In this document: piece by piece, positions 25,299 through 37,000 of the stretch
How the letters are laid out: every line of letters starts with the position of its first letter
Position numbering within the stretch: position 1 is the first letter of the stretch
Source of the DNA: an uncultured Bacteroidia bacterium
GTDB lineage: Bacteria > Bacteroidota > Bacteroidia > Bacteroidales > Prolixibacteraceae
Length of the DNA: 64,000 nucleotides
Assembly: GCA_903904515.1 (NCBI GenBank)
Contig: CAIVCR010000103.1
Location: 84,945 to 148,944, forward strand
Direction of reading: 5' to 3'
Program-made: the position numbers and the translations under genes
Notes under the pieces: model-generated
What the model saw: only the letters and a program-made list of their open reading frames with translations
Databases searched by the model: none
What the model was told of the DNA's origin: nothing

Positions 25299-25997
25299 GC
25301 GTCCCCCTTTTTTGGAGGGGTTAGGGGAGGTCATAACAAGAAACAAATACGACATTATTTCATTTATATTTTTTAGTTTGTTTTGTCTGCCTTCATGGGC
25401 GCCTTTCTAAAGGGCGGATCCGTTCCGTCCGAATCAAGGGTAGTGCAGCTGTTTCGTTTCGTTCACGGACGGTCTTCAGCACGCACCTTTCTACCCCGGG
25501 TGATCCGTCGTTTGACGGATTACCCGGGGTTATTTACGTTAAACCCTTTCAGGGTTGTAAACTGGTATTAAAATAGCATTCCGGCAAATCAATTTTTCAA
25601 CTGATTGACCCGGTCTAATAGCCAGATTATAAGCTTTGTAAATCTTGTTCTTACCCTGAAAGGGTGTCCCAACAATAACCCCGGGTTTCAACCCGGGGAC
25701 CGCAGGATGAGCGAGCATGAAAAACGTGTGGCGCGGTCGTCGCTAAATTGGAAATCTGCCCTTTTTTCGCCACAAGATCGACCGTCGAAAAAAGAGGTTG
25801 AATACTATAAGTAATGAGAATATTCAGATTTCGTGTTTCTGTTTTTATATCCTTAGGTTATGGAATTGAGAAATTATTTTACTGATTAGGGGAAATAATT
25901 ATAATTATATATATGGTTAAATAATAAAGATAAATTTAATGGTCTATTTGTTTATGTCTTTTTGTGACATCCCCTAACCCGTCCAAAGGAGGTGAAT
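25299..25997. repeat. Noncoding element bounded by inverted repeats
   Basis: The left end, about 25299-25340, contains ttttttggaggggttagggg and then aggtcataacaag. The right end, about 25958-25997, contains its near complement (cccctaacccgtccaaagga, preceded by ctttttgtgacat). About 700 bases lie between them, with a nested hairpin at 25492-25532. The word aaccctttcagggtt near 25547 is answered by taccctgaaagggt near 25654, and ccccgggtttcaacccgggg near 25680 is another stem. This looks like a MITE-like or composite palindromic element without coding capacity. Confidence 0.65.
25492..25532. repeat. Long hairpin containing the 16-base motif, copy 4
   Basis: TACCCCGGGTGATCCGTC pairs with GACGGATTACCCGGGGTTA across a GTTT loop, with two small irregularities. 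Its tip (25504-25519) is the same kind of hairpin found at 11013, 21401 and 24320. It lies inside the larger inverted-repeat-bounded element. Confidence 0.85.
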
Positions 25998-26497
25998 TGT
26001 GGAGAAGTGTGAAATTAACGTGCTGAAATTGATTTAGATGTTGCCCTTAAGTCTCCCCATAGGGAGAATTATAGGGATCAAACGCAGAAATTGTTAAGTG
26101 CGATGTTAAATCTATGTTATTAATTTTCTGTTCCGGCAGGTATATACTTTACGATATTTTGTCACATGGCCCTTAACACCAAAAGGGATCCTGAAAATCC
26201 CGGATTTAGCCGTTCACACATTCGCGGATCTGCTATTCTGCACTTTTTTTTCCTGGTGAAGGTATACGGTTATTTCTAAAATGCCTACACTTATTGCTAA
26301 AAAGGGCACACCTGTCAAAACATTTAAATCTTATTCCATAATTATAAACTAGCCATCCTTTTTTAGTTGAAATTTGCATAAACAAGGCAACAACGTTCCC
26401 GGCAAATGAAATGGATTTTTATGGCCCTTAATGTTGCTGCCAATACTTGGAACTAGCACCAGCCTAAACTTTCACATGAAATATTTAACATTTTAAT

Positions 26498-26531
26498 TTT
26501 GGTTTTTTTTACATTTTTTATCTTAATTTTG
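26498..26531 (+). promoter_or_regulatory. Candidate promoter of the PorV-like gene
   Basis: TTTG at 26498-26501 and TAATTTTG at 26524-26531 match the Bacteroidota -33 and -7 elements (TTTG and TAnnTTTG) with a 22-base spacer, slightly longer than usual. They lie about 100 bases before the ATG. Confidence 0.45.
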
Positions 26532-26629
26532 AACCTTAGTTATTAAGAATGTGTTTAAATAGTTCTAAGTACTGAACTTTGTGCACAATCTGGTTTGTAT
26601 AACAGTTCATAATTTTAAATTATTATATA

Positions 26630-27841
26630 ATGAGCCTATCTATCAAGTTCAGGACATTTCTTTTGGTTATTCTGGCATTTATGAGTTTAGTGACTGTTGG
26701 TCAAACGACTAACAAGGAAGTCAGGTACAACCCAATCTCTACGGCAGTCCCATTTTTAACGATCACACCTGACTCCAGGCACAGTGCAATGGGAGATGTT
26801 GGAGCTGCCACTTCCCCGGATGCCAACTCGCAATATATGAATCCTTCGAAGTTTGCTTTTGCTACCGATAAGTGGGGTTTTGCGCTTTCGTATACCCCGT
26901 GGCTTCGCCAGTTAGTCAGTGATGTTAACCTGGCGTACCTTTCGGGTTTTTATCAGCTTGATCCAACACAGGCAATCGGAACATCGCTTCGGTATTTTTC
27001 GATGGGGCAGATTACCCTTACCGATGTGGGGGGAAATAATACCGGGAATGTCAATCCCAGTGAATTTGCATTCGATGTGAGTTATTCCAAACGGTTGTCC
27101 GATTATTTCTCGGGTGGTGTGGCTTTACGCTTTATCCGTTCTGATCTTGCGGGGGGCTATGCAACCAATGCCGGCGCCGAGAGTTACAGTGCCGGCAACG
27201 CCTTTGCGACCGATATCTCCTTCTACTATCACAACAAGCTGGGTGGCGAAGGGTCACGAAATTCGATTGCAGCCGGGGTTAACTTTTCCAATATAGGATC
27301 CAAAATATCTTACAACCAGGGGTCTACCAAAGAGTTCCTGCCAGCAAACATGAAATTGGGTACTACGTTTACTACCATGATGAACGACTCAAGCTCCTTA
27401 TCAATTTCTTTAGACTTTAATAAATTACTTGTTCCTACCCCTTCCAATGTAGTTACTACTGCTGCTGATGGTACAGTAATTGTCACACCTGACAACAATT
27501 CGAGCAAGTCGGTCATCAGTTCCATTTTTGGTTCGTTTGCCGATGCCCCCGGGGGGATGAGCGAGGAGTTCAAGGAGATCACCGTTTCGCTGGGTGCTGA
27601 ATACTGGTATAAGAGGCAGTTTGCCGTTCGGGGTGGTTATTTTAATGAATCGCAATATAAGGGTAACCGTAAATATGCAACTGTCGGAGTGGGGGTCAAA
27701 TTAAATATTGCCGCGATCGACGTTTCGTATGTGATCCCTGTTGAGCGCAATAACCCATTGGCCAACACGGTTAGGTTCTCGCTGCTTTTCAATGTCGATT
27801 CATTCCTCAAACGCAAGAAATTGGGACCATTGAGTCTGTAA
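26630..27841 (+). CDS. porV: PorV-like outer-membrane protein of the type IX secretion system
   Basis: A 403-residue protein with a signal peptide, 'IKFRTFLLVILAFMSLVTVGQ', cut near residue 25. The mature start 'YNPISTAVPFLTITPDSRHSAMGDVGAATSPDANSQYMNPSKFAF' is the most conserved part of PorV/LptO. The rest is a run of beta strands ending in 'VRFSLLFNVDSF', as expected for a 14-stranded FadL-like barrel. PorV is the outer-membrane shuttle that takes T9SS cargo from the translocon to the attachment complex. porU, the usual neighbour, is not present; instead the giant T9SS cargo gene follows after 217 bases in the same direction. It may be the main PorV of the cell or a paralogue tied to this cargo. 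Confidence 0.9.
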   Translation: MSLSIKFRTFLLVILAFMSLVTVGQTTNKEVRYNPISTAVPFLTITPDSRHSAMGDVGAATSPDANSQYMNPSKFAFATDKWGFALSYTPWLRQLVSDVNLAYLSGFYQLDPTQAIGTSLRYFSMGQITLTDVGGNNTGNVNPSEFAFDVSYSKRLSDYFSGGVALRFIRSDLAGGYATNAGAESYSAGNAFATDISFYYHNKLGGEGSRNSIAAGVNFSNIGSKISYNQGSTKEFLPANMKLGTTFTTMMNDSSSLSISLDFNKLLVPTPSNVVTTAADGTVIVTPDNNSSKSVISSIFGSFADAPGGMSEEFKEITVSLGAEYWYKRQFAVRGGYFNESQYKGNRKYATVGVGVKLNIAAIDVSYVIPVERNNPLANTVRFSLLFNVDSFLKRKKLGPLSL

Positions 27842-28058
27842 CCATTTTTAACATGATTATTGCTGGTATTACTAATTGAATTATGAAAATGCTTCAACTA
27901 AAATATCTGTCCTGTGCTACTGCATTGAAATTGTCGTTGTATGTCCCTTTAGGTTTATCAGGAACCATAGGAACTGTACAGACTTTTAAAACCTTTTTCC
28001 CTTTGCCTTTAACCTTTGCCTTTACGAATACCGTATTGAGAAACAAATATTTAAGTGT

Positions 28059-31000
28059 ATGAAAACCTATACCTCCTCTGATTTATCTTCTGAAAACCTG
28101 TATGCCGGCAAATCTGGCAGTGAAACCTATTCAGGAATCACCGGCAGGTATAGTCATTTATTACTCCAACCCTTTACAGCTATGAAAAATAGATTTTTTC
28201 ACACCGACATGACGAAAAAAGCATTGAATGTGTTCTCGTTTATTCTGCTCTCCTTAATGTTCTTAACGAGTAGTTTAGAGGGGTGGGCACAAACAATAGT
28301 TCCTTTTACTGCTAATGGAAATTTTACTGTCCCTACAGGCGTAACCTCAGTTACAGTTCAGGTTTGGGGTGGCGGTGGCGCCGGGGGCGGAGCAACTAAT
28401 GCAGGTCGAACGACTGGCGGAGGTGGTGCGGGAGGCACCTATACAACGAGTACTATATCGGTTAACCCGGGTGATATTATTCCTGTCACTGTGGGTGCAG
28501 GTGGAACTGGGGTTTCAGCTAATAATGGAAATCCTGGAGGTACTTCATCATTTGGAGCACTTGTTTCTGCCGTTGGCGGCGGAGGCGGTGGCGTAAATAC
28601 TGGTACTACTAATGGTACTATAAATGGGCCAGGTGCAGTTGTTGCGACTGGTACTACATTAAACGGAGGAGCTGGAGGAACAGGAACTGCAACAACAGCT
28701 AACTCTGGCAATAGTGGAGCAGGTGGTGGAGGAGCTGGAAACATTGGGTCTGGAGGAGATGCCAGCGGAGCAACTGGTGGTTCAGGAGGAACCGGTGGCA
28801 CCGGAACGACCGGAGGTGCCGGAGCCAATGGAACCGGGAATTCAGGTAACGGGACCAACGCTGCAGCTTTAAGTGGTGGTGGTAGCGGTGGCCGGAATAG
28901 TAGTACGGGTACTTCTGCTCGTACCGGTGGCGCGGGTTTTCGTGGTCAGGTGATTGTTTCTTATTGCCCTCCCGATGCCGGGACTTTAACCGGTGCAGCA
29001 AATTTATGTATTGGAACTACTACTACTTTATTAACTTCAGTTTCAGGTGGCACCTGGACAAGCAGTAATACTGCATTTGCAACAATTAATCCAACATCCG
29101 GTCTGATTACTCCTGTGGCAGCCGGTACAACTACAATAACATATTCATTCACAGGATGTTCATTGTCAGTCACCAAAGATGTAACCATCTCTGATGCACC
29201 CACTGCGCCTACAGGCAGTACAACTCAGACATTCTGTGATACAGATAATCCAACTGTTGCCAGCCTGGTCGCGACATTTGCACCTGGCAATACATTAAAC
29301 TGGTACGCGGCTGCAACGGGAGGATCCCCGCTTGCAACATCGCTGGCACTTGTGAACGGAACCCATTATTATGCTTCGCAAACAAATGCTGCATTATGCG
29401 AAAGTCCAAACCCGAGATTGAACGTTACTGCTCAGATAGGTTCTGCCGGTACCTGGAAAGGTTCTGTAAGTACCGACTGGAATGACCCATTAAACTGGTG
29501 TGGTGGTGTTCCAACCTCCTCAACAGATGTGACTATACCGTTAGGCGGAAATCAGCCAACTTTAACAGCCAATGGTGTTTGTAATAATCTTACCATCAAC
29601 TCCGGAGCGATTCTGAGTTTGGGATCCAATACGCTGACGGTTAGCGGACTATGGACCAATAGTAACGGAACCAGCGGACTTGTTGCTGGAACCGGTACAG
29701 TAACTTTTAACGGAAGCAGCGGCCAGACGATCTCTGGAGCTACGACCTTTTTTAACCTTTCATTAGCCGGTTCTGCCAGCGTAACTACAGGTGCAGCAAT
29801 TACCGTTGGCGGTGCTTTCGATGTGGCGGCAGGAACTACCTTTGCAACGGGTGGAACCAGTAGCTGGACTTTAGGTGTAACCGGTGCAACAACAGTTGAA
29901 GGGACATTAACCCTGGCAAATACCGGTACAAAAACATTTACCGGAAATGTGACGATCAGTCCGGTTGGTACCTGGAATGAATCAGGTAATTCAACCATTA
30001 ATTTTGGGGGAAACCTCCAAAATGACGGATCGTTTACGGCTGCCAGTGGGACGCACAACTTTACAGGATCAGGTACGATCAGTGGTGCAAATGCTATTGC
30101 TGTTACCACAGCAACACTATCGGGAACTTATACGAACAGTGCCACCTTTAATGTTACCACGCTTAACACGAATAGTGCGTTTACAAACAATGGTACATTA
30201 ACTGCTGCTACCCTTCTAACCGTAGCCAATGGTATTACTTTAACCAATAACGGAATTGTAACTGCAACTACCGCCCTTTCAGGTTCAGGTACTTTTGTAA
30301 ACGGAGCGACAGGAATCCTGAATCTTGGGGGTAGCTCCGCCATAACGAATCTTACCGTTACTGCCAGTGGAAATACTGTAAACTATTCAGGATCTGGCCA
30401 AACAGTCAGGGCGTTGCCTTATTACAATCTGGGACTTACAGGTTCTTCAGGAACTGAGACATTCCCATCTGCTCTGGCAATCACCAACACGCTTTCAATC
30501 AGCAGTGGAGTGACTGCAAACCTGGGAAGCTTTAATCACAAGACTGCCTTCTTATCCATTGGAGGTTCTCCGCAGAGTGATGGAATCTATGGAAGTTCGG
30601 CTTTAAATCCTGCACCGGGATATTTTGCTCCATCAACTGGGGTGATCTATGCTGGGACAGTATGTATTCCAGGAACCTGGACCGGTGCAAACGGAACCGA
30701 TTGGAATGACGCTGGAAACTGGTCATGTGGTATTCCTACCTCTACAACCGACGTTACAATTCCATATTTAGGCGCTGGAAATCTCAACTACCCGATCCTT
30801 GAATTGAATGCAGCTTGTCATAGCTTTACTATCGAATCTCAGGCGTCGTTCGATAACGGAACATTTACGCTTAGTGTTGGCGGAGACTGGACAAATAGTG
30901 CAGGTGCCGCAGCTTTTAGTGGAAGTACAGGTACGGTTAATTTTAACGGAACCACACAAACTATAACTGGCGCTACTATCTTTAATAATCTGACTGTATC

Positions 31001-34000
31001 AGGTTCTGCGGCAGTTACCTTTGCCACTACGCCAACTGTAAATGGGGTCATGTCGATAGAGGATGCAGGAACTGTTTCCGGAGCCCCGACTTATGGTGGT
31101 TCAGCCACGCTGAAATACAACACATCCACAAACAGACCTACAGGACCGGAGTGGAGTACACCTTTCGCAGGAACCGGTGGAGTTATTATTGCCAATACAG
31201 GTATTATTTCACTGGGTGGAGCAAAGGTTTTAAGTGCAAACGCTCCATTGACAATCAATGTTAACGCCACGCTTACCCCTGGTGCTAATCTTTTGACGCT
31301 TGGTGGCAATTTCACGATTAACGGGTCCTTTACAAGTGGATCTGGCGGAATAACCATTGCGGGTACTGCAGCTTCACAAAGCATTTCTGGTTTTACAACT
31401 ACGGGTCTTGTTTCAATGACAAAAACCAGTGGTACGGCCACCTTCATGAGCGATGTTACTGGTATCGGCCTAACGATGAATGGTAATGGGGGAACATTAA
31501 ACCTTGGATCAGGATTGACCCATACATTCTCCGGCACATGGACCAGGACAAATGGTACCCTGAATGGGGGATCAAGTACCCTGGTTTTATCAGCAGGAAC
31601 TCCTGTTTCAGGAACAGGCGGGGCATTTACAGCCAGTACAGGTACCGTCAATTATTCGGGAGGAGCTCAAAATATTGGAGGCGGGATTAGTTATAATAAT
31701 CTGACATTGTCAGGAACTGGCGCCAAAACATTCCCTAATGGAACAACTACGGTAAATGGTATCCTTTCGATGGAAGGTTCAAATGCAGTGACGGTTTCAA
31801 TCTCCGGAACTCTTTCGATGGGATCAGCCTCTACCCTGCAATATAATAAGGCAGCTGCATTTACAGCAGGTAACGAATTACAATCTACACCGTCCGGTTC
31901 CGGGGGTGTGATAATTGCCAATACCGGGGCTATTACAGTGAATGCAAATGGAGCCTACACAATAGCCAAACTTATTGTAAACAGTGGTTCGACGTTGAAT
32001 TGGCAACGCGATTTAACGGTAACAGGTATCACTACTATCAACGGAACAGTCAACTGGGCGGCGTCCAGTAGTACATCCCGGGCTATGGCTTTGAATGGTG
32101 ATGTAACGATAAGCAGCGGAGCAGCCTGGACTGAACCGGCAAGTGGTAATGGTGCCACAAATACGTATAATATCGGAGGAAATTTCACCAATAATGGAAC
32201 AACCTTTAATGCTTTAGGAACTGGAATACATACCTTTAGCGGAACCGGAAAAACCATGAGTGGTTCGACAACAACCTCTATTTTAAATGTTGCTGTAACA
32301 GGCACGCGTACTAATAGTGGTGCGCTTACGGTAGGAGCTGCTCTAACAGGTTCCGGTACTTTGACAAATGGTGCGGGTGGAGTATTAAATTTAGCTGGTA
32401 CTGTCACTGTTACTTCCCTGAATGCAGCCACATCTGGCAACACGGTAAATTATACGGGTGGTGCCCAGACTTTGGCAAATACAATTTACGACAATCTTAT
32501 TTTATCGGGAACCGGAGTGAAAACTTTTCCGGCTGCGATTACGATCAATAGCAATCTGACCATTAATAATAGTCCGGGAGGTGCTCAGGCAAATCTTGGT
32601 ACTTTTTCACATAACGCTTCAAGTTTAAATCTTGATGCTAATAACTACACTTCAGGTGATTGGGGTAGTGTTCTTTCGAATGCATCAAGTACGAGTGATA
32701 CCTATTTCTTATCTACCGCCAGCGGTATCGTTTATCTTGGTGTTACGTGCGTACCGGGTCTCTGGTCCGGTGCAGCATCTACAGCCTGGGAAGATCTGGG
32801 GAACTGGTCGTGCGGTGAGTTGCCACTTCCGACAACAACTGTAGTGATTCCTGGCGCACTTAGTAATTATCCGGCAATCAATTCGGGCGCATTCTGTAAC
32901 AGTATTTCAATTGCTTCAGGTGCCTCTTTGAGTATAAACGGATCAAACTCTCTGACTGTTAAAGGAAACTGGAGCAACAGTGGTACATTTAATGCCGGCT
33001 CAGGCCAGGTAATTTTTGACGGTGCAGCTCAAACAATTTCTGGAACTTCAGTTTTTGATGATCTTACACTCACTGGAACCGGAGTGGTAACTTATGCTGC
33101 AGGATCATCGACTACGGTCAATGGGATCTATTTAATAGAAAACGGAAACTTTTCCAATGTCTATACAGGTACATTTACCTTAGGAACCAATGCCACACTT
33201 AACTATAATGCGGGCAGTGCATCACTGACTACATCAACTTCGGAATGGCCTAGTCCATTTATTGCTACCGGGGGTGTAATTATCAATGGTACCGGAGGAG
33301 GTACAATTACCATAAACGGTTCGAAGGTTTTCAATCCGGGTATTACCCTTACCTTGAACAGTGGTGCTACAGTTGTTGATAATAATTTACTTACACTAAA
33401 TGGCGACCTGGTTAACAATGGTGCCACAACCAGTGGCACAGGAGGGTTGACCCTTGCAGGGACGGCAGATCAGAATATTGGTGCCTATACAACAACCGGT
33501 ACCGTAACGATGTCGAAAGGGGGAGGAACTGCAACTTTAACCGGGAATGTTAATGGTGGCAACCTCACGATTAACGGTGCAGGTGGAACACTGAATCTGG
33601 GTACTACAGGGTTAACGCACACGTTTACAGGAACTGTCGCGTTAACTTCGGGAACACTCAACGGGGGAACAGGCGGTACGCTGAGCCTAACGGCAACTAA
33701 TGCCTTCACAGGTACTCTGGCTAATTTCACTCCTAACTCCGGTACGGTCAGTTATTCAGGCTCTGCTGCTCAAACGTTGGGAAATCTTTCCTACTATAAT
33801 CTATTACTTACAGGAAGTGGCATTAAAACTTTTCCTGCCGCGCTGGCTATCGTGAGTGACCTGACCATTATTAATGCAGGGGGAGGCGCCTCCGCAAATC
33901 TTGGTTCGTTTACCAGTTCATCAAACTCTTTACATTTTAATACAACACTTCAGGCTCCGGGATCATGGGGATCAACTGCCCCATCGTCGACGGCAATCAA

Positions 34001-37000
34001 TAAGGATGTCACCTTCTTCGGAAATACTGCAACGGGTATTTTAAATGTCGGATCATCCTGTTTGGTTGGTACATGGACCGGTGCGATAGACGGATCGTGG
34101 ACTACGTTAGGTAACTGGTCTTGTAATATATTGCCGGATGCCACAACTGACGTGATCATCCCTTCTGGATTGGCTGCATATCCAACTATTTCGTCACCGA
34201 CTGCAGTGAAAAGTATTTCCATTCAGCCGATCGGAACAGGGTCAACAACTCCATCAATAACGATAACCGGTGCAAATACGTTAACCCTTACCGGATCGTG
34301 GTCAAACGGAGGAACTTTCAACCCAGGGACCGGTACCGTAATTTTCAGTGGTGCTGCCCAGGCGATTTCGGGAACAACGATATTTAATAATGTAACTTTC
34401 ACCGGTACAGGTATTAAAACACTTACGGGTTCCAATACGGTTAACGGAATTCTTTCAATGGAGGGTGCCGCATCAGTCTCGGGAACTCCAACTTACGTCA
34501 CCACGTCTACACTTCAGTATAACCGGGCCACAGCATTAACAGCTAACGGCGAATGGGCCACTCCTTTTGTTGGTGCCGGCGGTGTGATTATCACCAATAG
34601 CGGACCTATCACCATGGGAGGATCTAAAGTCCTTAATGCCGACATTCCTCTGACAATAAACGTTGGTGCTACACTAACACCAGGGTCGAATCTTTTAACT
34701 GTTGGCGGGAACTTCACTATCAGTGGAACCTTCACGTCCGGTTCAGGTGGTGTGACAATGGCGGGTACTGCACTTACTCAAAGTATCTCCGGTTTTACGA
34801 CCACCGGAACTGTATCGATGACCAAGACCGCAGGAGTTGCCACTTTTGGGGGTAATGTTAATGGAGCAGGTCTGACCATCAATGGTACAGGTGGTACATT
34901 AAACCTGGGAAGCGGGACACATACCTTTACGGGATCAGTATCACTTAATAGCGGAACTTTAAACGGGGGATCGGCTATCCTGAATGAAAATAATACAAGT
35001 ACAAATGCATGGTCAGGCACCGGTTCAAATTTTGTTATGGGAACCAGTACCGTAGTTTTGGGTGGAGGTTCTCAGACTATTAATACGTCAACTACCTTTA
35101 ACAACCTTACCCTGGGAGGAACCTCAGCAAAGACTATTCCAACCAATACGACTGTAACAATTAGTGGTGTCCTTTCGATGGAAGGAACGGCGACATTGAC
35201 GCTGACCTCCGGCGGTGGCGGCGGTGGCGGCGGCGGCGGCACTACCGGTGCGCTTGCTTACCTCTCTACGGCAACCCTTCAATATAATACAGCAACTTCA
35301 CGAACTACCAGCTCCAATGAGTGGATTACACCATTTGTGGCAACAGGTGGGGTTAAGATTGCCAATACAGGAGTAATTACCGCGAATGGATCCAAAGTTT
35401 TCAATTCCACTGCCCCTCTTACCCTCATCAGCGGTGCAACACTGGGGATGGGAGCCAATTTGCTAACATTGAATGGTAATCTGGTAAACGGTGGAGCAAC
35501 AACTACCGGTTCAGGCGGATTAACAATTACCGGAGCAGCTGGACAAACCATCGGCGCCTTCACAACAACAGGAGCGGTTACTATGTCCAAAACAGGTGGA
35601 ACCGCTACGTTAGCCGGCAACCTAAGCGGAAGTACACTGACTATTAGTGGAACTGGTGGAGGTGCTCTGGATCTTGGTTCCGGATTTACCCACACATTCT
35701 CCGGGAATGTCACGCTTACCACCGGATTGCTGAACGGTAATTCGAGTACCCTGAATGCAAACTCATCCACTACCTCAGCATGGAACGGGTCGGGAACAGT
35801 ATTTAACCCGGGTACAGGAACAGTTGTTTTCGGTGGTAATGCACAAACCATATCGGCTTCTTCACCGGTATTCTATACGCTGTCAACTGCCGGAACAGGG
35901 ACAAAAATATTTAGTAATGTATTTAATGCCAATACAGTGCGCATTATTACCGGTGCACCGCTTTCATTGCCAAATGCGACCACCTCTTCGGCTCAATTCC
36001 TATTCTTTGATGGCGCTGCTTCCAGTCCGCTTACCGGAGTCTTTGGTTCGACGGCTGCCACACTGGCTCCACCATTAAATCAAAGTAATGTCTACTTTTT
36101 ATCCACGGCAACCGGTAATTTAAATATCGGCACCTCGACCGGAGGTACCTGGGTAGGGACTAACAGTACAGACTGGGGAGATCCGGGTAACTGGATCGGA
36201 GGTTTACCAAGTGCAGTGACGGATGTAACAATTCCTTCAACAGCTATTAATCAACCTGAAATCTCGGATCTGGTTTCACCAGCTCCGGTATGCAAGAGTC
36301 TGACCATCAATAGTAGTGCATCACTTAAATTCACAGGAACCAATATTCTATATGTAAGTGGTAACCTGACCAATAATGGAGCATTTACAGCGGGTACCGG
36401 AACAGTGGTATTAAATGGTGGAGCCCAGACTATTTTGGGAGCTACGACCTTTAATAACCTTACATTCGGTGGAACTGGAATTGTAACCAACTCGGGAACA
36501 ACAGCTGTCAACGGAATATTATCGGTTGAAAATGGTGCAGTTACCAATGTTATAGCTGCCGGTTCAATTACATACGGTGGTAGTGCAACTCTTCAATATA
36601 ATTGTACCGGATCATCAAAAACTGTATCGGGTGAATGGATTACTCCGTTCATTGCGACCGGGGGAGTCAAAATTATTGCTGGTACAATCAGTGCAAATGG
36701 ATCTAAGGTTTTCAATGCCGGTTCACCCCTTACACTACAAGGCGGGATCCTTGCAATGGGAGCCAATACATTAACTTTAAATGGCGATCTGATTAATACC
36801 GGTGGGGCTTCTTCCGGCTCCGGTGGTCTTACTATTACAGGTGCAACAGTTAATCAGAATATTGGTGCGTTCACAACAACCGGTCCGGTATTAATGTCAA
36901 AGACAGCCAATACTGCTACGCTTACCGGAAACCTATCTGCAGGAGCACTCACGATTAACGGAACAAGTGGTACATTGAATCTTGGTACAGGAACCCATAC

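Larger units (their letters stand above)
25224..26497. other. Long noncoding stretch with repeat elements
   Basis: No gene is supportable over this stretch of nearly 1.3 kb. The two short frames (25383-25571, 25605-25814) are translations of repeat sequence. The left half holds the inverted-repeat-bounded element 25299-25997. The right half is AT-rich, with a small hairpin (tctccccatagggaga near 26052) and one copy (26292-26324) of a 33-base sequence that recurs at 62667-62699. Confidence 0.75.

Noticed and set aside
25383..25814. Two forward frames of 62 and 69 codons
   Set aside because: They lie wholly within palindromic repeat sequence and show no protein character.
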